A stretch of 7,592 nucleotides of DNA. Origin: Saprospiraceae bacterium (GTDB lineage: Bacteria; Bacteroidota; Bacteroidia; Chitinophagales; Saprospiraceae). Each line of letters begins with the position of its first letter. Positions within the stretch are counted from its first letter, which is position 1. Of the stretch, positions 1 through 4,982 are shown in pieces. Made by a program: the position numbers and the translations under genes. The notes beneath the pieces were generated by a model. That model searched no databases, was not told the origin of the DNA, and worked only from the letters and a program-made list of their open reading frames with translations. The stretch spans positions 1-7,592 of the forward strand of contig JALVCY010000599.1 in the NCBI GenBank assembly GCA_027009605.1, written 5' to 3'.

Positions 1-643
1 ATTTCTTAAACACAGAGCCATACGTATCTATCCCCCAAACCTTAATATTAGGATTCTTCTCTTTCAAGTATTTGGCCACACCGGAAATCGTCCCGCCGGT
101 GCCCACACCCACGACAAAATGCGTAATCTTGCCCTCTGTTTGTTCCCATATTTCCGGGCCGGTGGACTCATAATGCGCTTGTCTGTTGGACAAATTATCA
201 TACTGATTTACATAATAAGAGTTGGGGACTTCCTCGCCCAAACGCTTAGAAACAGAATAATATGACCGCGGGTCAGACGCATCCACTGCCGTCGGACACA
301 CAATCACCTCTGCCCCCAAAGCCCGCAACATATCCATCTTTTCTTTAGACTGCTTATCTGTGGTCGTAAATATACATTTATATCCCTTGATGACTGCTGC
401 CAGCGCCAAGCCCATACCGGTATTGCCTGAAGTCCCTTCGATGATGGTGCCCCCCGGCTTTAACAGGCCGGCCTTTTCGGCATCTTCAATCATCTTCAAC
501 GCCATCCGGTCTTTAGTAGAATGCCCGGGATTAAAGGTTTCGACTTTCCCCAACACCAAAGCGGGTATGTCTTCGACAATTTTATTCAATTTCACCATGG
601 GTGTATTCCCAATCGTGGTCAAAATATTTTTGTGATATTGCAT
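1..643 (-). CDS. Cystathionine beta-synthase / cysteine synthase-like PLP enzyme, 3' end outside window
   Basis: Fold-type II PLP enzyme that would make cystathionine from serine and homocysteine, or cysteine from an activated serine, in the cytoplasm. The first 214 codons are visible, starting MQYHKNILTTIGNTPMVKLN. The PLP-binding lysine is K44 in STKDR. The substrate loop GTSGNTG is at residues 70-76, and the glycine-rich phosphate-binding loop GTGGT at 181-185. The stretch from KQSKEK (97-102) through RALGAEV and the later NQYDN and HYESTGPEIWEQ follows cystathionine beta-synthases of Bacteroidota more closely than CysK or CysM. The family is usually at least 330 residues, some with C-terminal CBS domains, so about one third or more is missing; this is a window edge, not a truncation. 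ATG at 643 is chosen because the conserved N-terminus starts there; upstream is only a purine-rich AAAAAAAGACAG. Its leader carries an inserted repeat element (664-823). The choice between cystathionine and cysteine synthase activity is not settled by the visible part. Confidence 0.9.
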   Translation of the reverse strand, partial: MQYHKNILTTIGNTPMVKLNKIVEDIPALVLGKVETFNPGHSTKDRMALKMIEDAEKAGLLKPGGTIIEGTSGNTGMGLALAAVIKGYKCIFTTTDKQSKEKMDMLRALGAEVIVCPTAVDASDPRSYYSVSKRLGEEVPNSYYVNQYDNLSNRQAHYESTGPEIWEQTEGKITHFVVGVGTGGTISGVAKYLKEKNPNIKVWGIDTYGSVFKK

Positions 644-655
644 CTGTCTTTTTTT

Positions 656-663
656 GTGTCTTT
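656..663. repeat. Left target-site duplication GTGTCTTT
   Basis: The octamer GTGTCTTT directly abuts the left end of the inverted-repeat element and recurs exactly, in direct orientation, at 824-831 abutting its right end. This is the expected footprint of transposition with an 8-bp staggered cut. Confidence 0.8.
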
Positions 664-823
664 GTAACTATTTAGGTACCCACTATTTTGGTCAAAAATG
701 CCCTTTTTGCGCCTGTTTTTGCTAAAATTTTTTCATGTAGGGACGCACGGCCGTGCGTCCCTACATCAACATACACAAAAATGCCTATTTTTTGCCCTAA
801 AATAGGAGCACCTAAACAGTTAC
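664..823. mobile_element. MITE-like non-autonomous insertion, 160 bp, with 8-bp target duplication
   Basis: A non-coding element bounded by GTAACT at 664-669 and its complement AGTTAC at 818-823. The left arm (664 to about 716) reads GTAACTATTTAGGT, then CTATTTTGG, CAAAAAT and further T-rich sequence. The reverse complement of the right arm (823 to about 772) reads GTAACTGTTTAGGT, CTATTTTAGGG, CAAAAAATAG. The two arms are thus a long imperfect inverted repeat, and the centre is a perfect palindrome (735-766). Both ends are flanked by GTGTCTTT, which defines the borders exactly. Ends beginning GTAA together with an 8-bp duplication fit the IS66 family as I know it, so an IS66-type transposase may have moved it; that assignment is inference. 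It lies 20 bp upstream of the cystathionine beta-synthase-like start codon, so it is probably transcribed in that gene's leader, where it could fold into a long hairpin. Confidence 0.8.
735..766. repeat. Perfect 32-bp palindrome at centre of the MITE-like element
   Basis: The left half, atgtagggacgcacgg (735-750), is followed without a spacer by its exact reverse complement (751-766). The GTAGGG...CCCTAC outer part with a GC-rich core resembles REP-type palindromes repeated many times in Bacteroidota and other genomes. The surrounding arms are A+T-rich, so the palindrome may be a second, nested insertion or the natural apex of the element. It has no T-run after either arm, so it is not a standard intrinsic terminator. 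Confidence 0.85.
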
Positions 824-831
824 GTGTCTTT
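824..831. repeat. Right target-site duplication GTGTCTTT
   Basis: Exact direct copy of the octamer at 656-663, abutting the right end of the MITE-like element. Removing the element and one copy would rejoin the leader of the leftward gene about 13 bp before its ATG. Confidence 0.8.
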
Positions 832-889
832 AAAGTTTTTTTTTGCTGCTTGTTGGCCAATTTTCTCCTATGCTACTGCGAAAAGCGTG

Positions 890-897
890 CAAAGTTA
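890..897 (-). promoter_or_regulatory. Candidate -7 promoter element TAACTTTG for the leftward PLP-enzyme gene
   Basis: Read leftward, this octamer is TAACTTTG, an exact match to the Bacteroidota primary-sigma -7 consensus TAnnTTTG. I do not see a TTG at the expected -33 spacing, only a T-rich stretch, so the match is half a promoter. If used, the transcript would start near 883. It would carry about 80 nt of native leader plus the 160-bp insertion and one target-duplication copy before the ATG at 643. Confidence 0.4.
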
Positions 898-928
898 GCG
901 ATAATTGCGCAATGTATAGAAAATTTCT

Positions 929-959
929 TTCATCACTTTCCAAAAATGTAATACCTTTG
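929..959 (+). promoter_or_regulatory. Candidate promoter for the 1051-2206 gene pair
   Basis: TACCTTTG at 952-959 matches the Bacteroidota -7 consensus TAnnTTTG exactly. A TTC (929-931) stands 20 bases before it, where TTG would be ideal. Transcription would start near 966, giving a leader of about 85 nt to the ATG at 1051. The -7 element lies inside the hairpin of 934-966, so the match could simply be part of a repeated palindrome. Confidence 0.35.
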
Positions 960-966
960 GAAAGTG
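934..966. repeat. Hairpin of the ACTTTCCAAA / TTTGGAAAGT type
   Basis: The arms cactttccaaa (934-944) and tttggaaagtg (956-966) are perfect complements of 11 bp with an 11-base loop. The core ACTTTCCAAA...TTTGGAAAGT is shared with the longer hairpin at 4943-4975, which suggests a dispersed intergenic repeat family. It lies in the divergent space between the leftward PLP-enzyme gene and the rightward pair, so it is not acting as a terminator of either gene. Confidence 0.6.
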
Positions 967-1050
967 GTCGCACAACCTTAAAGCAGCTATACTGTTGTAC
1001 TTCTGGTTCTGTCATCGTGATGGATTGACCACATCGACCTTTAAACAATC

Positions 1051-1896
1051 ATGTCAAAAAGCCATTGGAAAGAAGCGCTAAAACGGGTCAGTCTATTGGG
1101 ACTCGGAGCGGCTCAAATGGAGCCGGCACTAGCCGCCTTTTTTCAAAAACAGAACATAGCGGGGGAGGAAGCAGAGCAAATCTTGGCCGGCATCAGCTTG
1201 CTAAGTCTGCAAGAACGGGGACAGTTTGCTTTCAAAAAAATAAAAAGCCGCCCCCCACTCCACCCGATTCCCGAAGATCAAAAATATATTTCCCAACATC
1301 AAAACAACCTGCTTGCGCAAATACTCAACAAGGACTTCCAATGGGCGATGTACGAATTGATTACGCAAGTAAAGGCGCAAGACTTATTGATTCCGGCTTT
1401 CCGGATTCCGGATTTGGTGGACTATGCCCTTTCGGAAACTTGGTTTAAAGCTTGGATTTTAGAACTGACCGGGCGGCAAGGAGCTTGGGCTCTGTCCCAC
1501 ATCCCGGCTTGGGAGAAAAAATATAATCAGATTCCGGCCGGCCAAGGCCTATCCCCCCGCTCCATTGAGAAAAAAGTATTTCCCCTGCTCAACTTGAAAA
1601 GCCCGGTTCAAAATCTTGGATATATTTTGGATTATTTGGATTTTCCGGCACTCATCTGGAGCGAGAAATTCTCCCAAAAAATGTTTGACTACCTGCAAGC
1701 CTGCCTGAAAAGACCGATTGCAGACATCCGCATACAGGAGGATTTGGATGACCTCATTCACTTTGCTTCGTATATGACGGAGCCGGCTTCTTCTCTATTC
1801 TTTTCAGAAAATGAATTTGGGGAAGACCATGAATTAGCCTTGGCTAGGTATAATCAGACCTTGGCCTTCCGGCAAAAAATCTATAAAAATGATTGA
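1051..1896 (+). CDS. DUF5691-like protein, apparently short form
   Basis: A 281-residue soluble protein without signal peptide or membrane segment, rich in helix-forming residues. Its order of motifs follows the DUF5691 family as I know it. There is an N-terminal segment with LLGLGAAQ (15-22), then a helix like the family's ALLDAAALLxLxRRAG (here AGISLLSLQERGQ, about 46-58). Next comes the segment LLIPAFRIPDLVDYAL (about 113-128), then GRQGAWALSHIPAW near 140-155, and finally a WSEKFSQKMFDYL segment near 205. Typical members are about 500 residues and carry HEAT-like repeats between the last two motifs; those appear to be absent here. The biochemical function is unknown. Family members often sit beside SWIM zinc-finger, MoxR-type ATPase and VWA genes, none of which are in this window. 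The start ATG at 1051 matches the family N-terminus. The stop overlaps the next gene by 8 bp, implying co-transcription and translational coupling. The family call is by pattern memory only. Confidence 0.6.
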   Translation: MSKSHWKEALKRVSLLGLGAAQMEPALAAFFQKQNIAGEEAEQILAGISLLSLQERGQFAFKKIKSRPPLHPIPEDQKYISQHQNNLLAQILNKDFQWAMYELITQVKAQDLLIPAFRIPDLVDYALSETWFKAWILELTGRQGAWALSHIPAWEKKYNQIPAGQGLSPRSIEKKVFPLLNLKSPVQNLGYILDYLDFPALIWSEKFSQKMFDYLQACLKRPIADIRIQEDLDDLIHFASYMTEPASSLFFSENEFGEDHELALARYNQTLAFRQKIYKND

Positions 1897-2206
1897 GCAA
1901 TTTTACAAAGACCTAGGACTCGCATTTGCGGAGCAATACGGGACGACCATGAGCCAAATGTTTGGCAAACCTTGCCTAAAAACCGGAAAAAAAGCCTTTG
2001 CCGCTTTTTTCAACGATGAAATGGTATTCAAACTGGGACGAGAAGAAGTGAATCTTCTAAAAGAAAAATATCGCCATTCACAAAACTGGGACCCTTCCGG
2101 AAAAAATAGACCCATGAAGGATTGGCTCCAAATCCCCAATGATTATAAAGAAGATTGGGCTGATTTGGCTAAGCAAGCTTTGGATTTTGTCGATGCACAT
2201 TCATAG
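1889..2206 (+). CDS. TfoX N-terminal-domain-like protein
   Basis: A small cytoplasmic protein of 105 residues. Landmarks match the single-domain TfoX/Sxy N-terminal family: MFGKPCLK at 24-31, a hydrophobic strand ending in FKLG at 47-50, WDPSG at 67-71, RPMKDWLQIP at 74-83 and a conserved tryptophan at 90 before the last helix. In gamma-proteobacteria the full TfoX/Sxy protein activates competence genes. Stand-alone copies in other phyla have no assigned function, and nothing here indicates a competence role. ATG at 1889 overlaps the last codons of the upstream gene (ATGATTGA junction), so translation is probably coupled. The end is followed after 45 bp by the convergent glycosyltransferase gene. 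Confidence 0.75.
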   Translation: MIEQFYKDLGLAFAEQYGTTMSQMFGKPCLKTGKKAFAAFFNDEMVFKLGREEVNLLKEKYRHSQNWDPSGKNRPMKDWLQIPNDYKEDWADLAKQALDFVDAHS

Positions 2207-2232
2207 GTGCTAGCAAAGGAATCTAGTCTTTC

Positions 2233-2251
2233 TGTGGGCCATTCGCCCATA
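2233..2251. terminator. Weak hairpin between convergent genes
   Basis: TGGGC (2235-2239) and GCCCA (2245-2249) form a 5-bp stem with a 5-base loop. It can be extended by a G-U and a T-A pair. It fills the 45-bp gap between two converging stop codons, where a bidirectional terminator is expected. Neither side has a run of T, so this is a weak candidate. Confidence 0.3.
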
Positions 2252-3760
2252 TCAGTGCCGCACAAAAACCCGAAAAGCCTGCCAATCTCCCGACAGCGGC
2301 TCATACTTTTTTTGCGCAAGCGAATCCAAATAAATGGAATCCGTGGCGACACGGGCAATCACAATTTTTTGCTTTGTCCAATCCGGATGGGTCTGAATCA
2401 ATAGATATCTCTCCAAATTAGAGTGTAAGGTTGGCCATTCCTTCACTTCAGGCAAAAAACCAACATGATGCCTGGCCGGCCTTTTTTGCGCAAGCAATTC
2501 CAAATCCATAAAAAGCGCCTTGTCTCGCTTGTACTCCCCCCAATGACTCCATACTTGGAAGCCAACACCCAAAACCACAAGAACCAATACACTTGCCCAA
2601 ACCCTTTGCTTAAACTTGCTCAAGCTCCAATTCAATACCCATTCATCCAAGTCTTTCGCCCAAAAAACACCCACCGACAAGGCCAAATATGGCACTCCAC
2701 TTATCAAATAAAAGGAATGACTCTTGGCACTCAAGGCAATAGGCAATGTCGCACTTAACCATACCAAAAATAACCATAACGAAAATCGACCCCTATTTTT
2801 TTCTGAGAGAGATATAAGCGGCAAACCGGTATCCCTTCTCTTTTTGCGCAAGCGAAACACCACCCACAAAAACAACGCAAACATATAAACAGGGGCATAC
2901 TCCACCACCACATCCTGTAGAATCGACAAATGCGATGACCAAGAATTGTCCATTTCCCGCTGACCCAATACGGACGGAATCACCTGCTGGTAAAGGTATC
3001 GACTCATAAATTCACGGGCTTCCGGCAAAATGTACAAGTTGACCCCAACAATCGCAAATCCAAAGGCAAAAGCCACCGTCTTATACAACGCCCTAAAAAA
3101 AGGATACCGAAATCCCTTGGCTTGCGTCCAAAGACTGGCCAACCAATACAAACCTATCGAAGCCAAAGGGAAAAAACCCAATGGCCCTTTTACCAAAACC
3201 GCCAATCCCATCAAAATGCCCCCCAAAACAGCCCACAAAAAATGGTCGCGACGAACTGACACAAACACCACCATCACCGACAGTAATGCCCATAAAGATA
3301 AGCTATTATCCAACATATTCTCCGGAAAACTCCACGATATCGACGGCACCGAATACCAAAGTAAAATAACCGGCCAAGCCGCATAAATCGAAAACTTCCG
3401 TGCTGTCAACATCCTATAAAAAAACGTCAAAACAAGTATATGCAACACCAAAATCACCGTACCGTACAGGCCTTCCACCCAAAAACCATCACCAAATAAA
3501 CGAAAAAACCATGATTCCATCCAATACATCAATGGCGGATGCTCATAAAAAATCGGGGGCTTCACCCCTTGCAAGGCATAAGGATTATGAAATACCGGAG
3601 ACCAAAAGGAGCCATCTCCTAACGCCATATTGTGCGACACCGCTCCATATATCGAGCCGTCCATAAACAAACCATAGTCTGTTAACCGCGGAAAATACAT
3701 CAACCCGATAAACACCAACACAGTGTAATAGTAATATTTGTGGTTATCCTTTGCTCGCAT
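2252..3760 (-). CDS. GT39/PMT-like membrane glycosyltransferase (ArnT-like)
   Basis: A 502-residue integral inner-membrane protein with many hydrophobic helices in the first 400 residues and a soluble tail of about 95 residues. It fits the PMT/GT39 (GT-C fold) family, which transfers a sugar from a polyprenyl-phosphate carrier to lipid or protein on the outer face of the inner membrane. The first periplasmic loop has the acidic D34 in GLFMDGSIY, where many relatives have D-E. It is followed by EHPPLMYW at 73-80, the family's K/H-PP-L-yyW signature. Later landmarks are ENMLDN at 147-152, VKGPLGFFPL at 190-199 and KSHSFYL at 346-352, the counterpart of the R-x-x-YLLP region. The acceptor cannot be told from sequence. 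ATG at 3760 precedes the first membrane helix and is the natural start; no clear Shine-Dalgarno precedes it. The gene stands 160 bp after the upstream transporter gene, behind a probable terminator. Confidence 0.8.
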   Translation of the reverse strand: MRAKDNHKYYYYTVLVFIGLMYFPRLTDYGLFMDGSIYGAVSHNMALGDGSFWSPVFHNPYALQGVKPPIFYEHPPLMYWMESWFFRLFGDGFWVEGLYGTVILVLHILVLTFFYRMLTARKFSIYAAWPVILLWYSVPSISWSFPENMLDNSLSLWALLSVMVVFVSVRRDHFLWAVLGGILMGLAVLVKGPLGFFPLASIGLYWLASLWTQAKGFRYPFFRALYKTVAFAFGFAIVGVNLYILPEAREFMSRYLYQQVIPSVLGQREMDNSWSSHLSILQDVVVEYAPVYMFALFLWVVFRLRKKRRDTGLPLISLSEKNRGRFSLWLFLVWLSATLPIALSAKSHSFYLISGVPYLALSVGVFWAKDLDEWVLNWSLSKFKQRVWASVLVLVVLGVGFQVWSHWGEYKRDKALFMDLELLAQKRPARHHVGFLPEVKEWPTLHSNLERYLLIQTHPDWTKQKIVIARVATDSIYLDSLAQKKYEPLSGDWQAFRVFVRH

Positions 3761-3804
3761 AGCAGGGCGAAGATAAGAAGAATATCGCTATACACCACCA
3801 GGAA

Positions 3805-3823
3805 GGGCGAATTGCATTCGCCC
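3805..3823. repeat. REP-type palindrome GGGCGAAT-TGC-ATTCGCCC
   Basis: Perfect 8-bp arms (3805-3812 and 3816-3823) around a 3-base loop, within the 160-bp space between the transporter stop and the glycosyltransferase start. I recognise this core as a frequent dispersed palindrome in Bacteroidota and some other bacteria, often flanked by GTAGG/CCTAC; here the flanks are not of that form. No T-run follows on either strand, so I call it a repeat rather than a terminator. Confidence 0.6.
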
Positions 3824-3870
3824 CGCCCCAAAAAAAGACAGTACATCGAATGCAGCAAGCGGATAAAGCA

Positions 3871-3890
3871 GAAAAGCCGGTTCTCCGGCC
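3871..3890 (-). terminator. Intrinsic terminator candidate after the DMT transporter gene
   Basis: Read leftward, GCCGG-AGAA-CCGGC (3889-3876) is a 5-bp all-GC stem with a 4-base loop, followed directly by TTTTC and more T-rich sequence. It lies about 30 bp past the transporter stop codon, the right place and orientation to end that transcript. The stem is short and the T-run brief, so termination may be partial. Confidence 0.5.
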
Positions 3891-3920
3891 AATTCCAATC
3901 GGTACTACGACAGCCCAAGC

Positions 3921-4820
3921 TTAGCGTTCCACCTCCTTATGCGTCACCGGATACAACAACGGATAGCTCAATACCGATACCAAGACAATCAACACACCCA
4001 TGACAAATCCCGTGGACAACTCCTTGGCATCATTCAGAAAGAGCCAAGCCATAAATATACCATAGACCGGCTCTAAATTCAAAGTCAGATTAGATGTAAA
4101 TGCGGACAATTTACGCAAGGCTTTCAGCGAAAGAATAAAAGGAATAGTGGTACAAAAAATGGCCATAATCAATAGCAACCATAGATTGCGACCAACCGGT
4201 AAACTCAACTCAAAAGACAGAGAAGGAACAAAAAATAAAGCCAAACTAATAAACAGCCAACCCCCACTCAACTGCACAAAACTCATCCCCAAGGCATTGG
4301 ACTTTTCAATCTGTCTCTTGGAAATAATCGAAAATATCGCCAAGACTATCGCCGCAAATATCCCAACCCACAAACCCGTAACCATCTGTAAATCAACGTT
4401 TTTGTAAATCAAAATCATCCCCGGTATCGCCACAAACCCAATCAACACATCCGGCCATATTATCTTCTTCCGGGACATGAGCGGCTCAAAAATAGCCGTA
4501 AAAAAAGATGTCGTGGACAATCCCACCAAGGCGATTGTCGGATTCGCCATCTTAATCGCCGCATAAAAGGCCACCCAATGCAAGGCCAATAATCCCCCAT
4601 TCAGCCCAATCTTAATCACCTCCTTCATTGACATCCCACGCAATCCGACCCGCGCCCGACTCAAAAATAACAGACTGAGAAACGCAAACAACATCCGCCA
4701 CCAAACTAATTCAATTGATGACAACGTAATCAGCTTCCCTAAGATGGCCGTAAAACCCCATAGGAATACACTGACATGCAATTGAATATAGGCTGTTTTA
4801 TTTAGTCCAAAATAGGCCAC
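3921..4820 (-). CDS. DMT-superfamily (EamA) inner-membrane transporter
   Basis: A 299-residue protein with ten predicted membrane helices in two EamA repeats, the usual length and layout of the drug/metabolite transporter superfamily. The first repeat covers about residues 11-140 (FLWGFTAILGKLI at 19-31, FTAIFEPLMSRKK at 107-119). The second covers about 148-290 (LTLNLEPVYGIFMAWLFLND at 245-264, the conserved EP-x(n)-W-LFL segment). The start is taken as GTG at 4820. An in-frame TGA lies directly before it, and the next in-frame ATG (codon 43) would remove the first helix. A GAGAGA seven bases upstream supports GTG. The substrate is unknown. The gene follows the riboswitch-controlled receptor in the same direction, which makes a thiamin-related substrate possible, but the 162-bp gap with a hairpin weakens the case. 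General amino-acid or metabolite export is an equally likely role for this family. Confidence 0.8.
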   Translation of the reverse strand: MAYFGLNKTAYIQLHVSVFLWGFTAILGKLITLSSIELVWWRMLFAFLSLLFLSRARVGLRGMSMKEVIKIGLNGGLLALHWVAFYAAIKMANPTIALVGLSTTSFFTAIFEPLMSRKKIIWPDVLIGFVAIPGMILIYKNVDLQMVTGLWVGIFAAIVLAIFSIISKRQIEKSNALGMSFVQLSGGWLFISLALFFVPSLSFELSLPVGRNLWLLLIMAIFCTTIPFILSLKALRKLSAFTSNLTLNLEPVYGIFMAWLFLNDAKELSTGFVMGVLIVLVSVLSYPLLYPVTHKEVER

Positions 4821-4827
4821 TCAATAA

Positions 4828-4833
4828 TCTCTC
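4828..4833 (-). promoter_or_regulatory. Ribosome binding site GAGAGA supporting the GTG start at 4820
   Basis: Read leftward, GAGAGA is followed by seven bases (TTATTGA) and then GTG. Purine content and spacing suit a Shine-Dalgarno site. This matters because the only upstream codon in frame is a stop, so the gene has no ATG alternative that keeps its first membrane helix. Confidence 0.5.
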
Positions 4834-4942
4834 GGGTGTGATAAATGCTTTTAGCTAATTACTTACGTAAATAATCGGTGCTAAGATAGGGTTTTTTATA
4901 CTAGGACGCTTAATCGCAGCTCGTATCAGCCAAATTTGCTTG

Positions 4943-4975
4943 AACTTTCCAAAAGTTATAAACTTTTGGAAAGTT
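4943..4975. repeat. Perfect hairpin AACTTTCCAAAAGTT-ATA-AACTTTTGGAAAGTT
   Basis: Two exactly complementary 15-bp arms (4943-4957, 4961-4975) around a 3-base loop begin 8 bp beyond the stop codon of the TonB-dependent receptor. The position suits a transcription end or mRNA 3' stabiliser for the receptor. However, the stem is A+T-rich and no T-run follows in the leftward direction. The core ACTTTCCAAA is shared with the hairpin at 934-966, so it may be a copy of a dispersed repeat that happens to lie there. Confidence 0.7.
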
Positions 4976-4982
4976 GTCAATA

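Noticed and set aside
735..766. Palindrome as an intrinsic terminator for either neighbouring gene
   Set aside because: It lies upstream of both flanking genes and no T-run follows either arm; its position inside a bounded insertion explains it better.
688..951. Open reading frames on both strands across the 644-1050 space (for example 688-951 + and 830-1048 -)
   Set aside because: They run through the inverted-repeat element and the hairpin, have no recognisable motifs and no conserved start context, and read as chance open frames in palindromic DNA.
1384..1412. Clustered TTCCGG motifs in the DUF5691-like gene
   Set aside because: They fall in codons for isoleucine-proline and phenylalanine-arginine in a conserved-looking segment, with no regular spacing; ordinary coding repetition.
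2207..2404. Rightward open frame after the TfoX-like gene
   Set aside because: It has no start signal, overlaps the 3' end of the glycosyltransferase gene on the other strand, and encodes no recognisable sequence.
4821..4940. Promoter for the EamA transporter in the space after the receptor gene
   Set aside because: The closest match, TATCTTAG read leftward, misses the TAnnTTTG consensus and has no TTG at suitable spacing; not strong enough to annotate.
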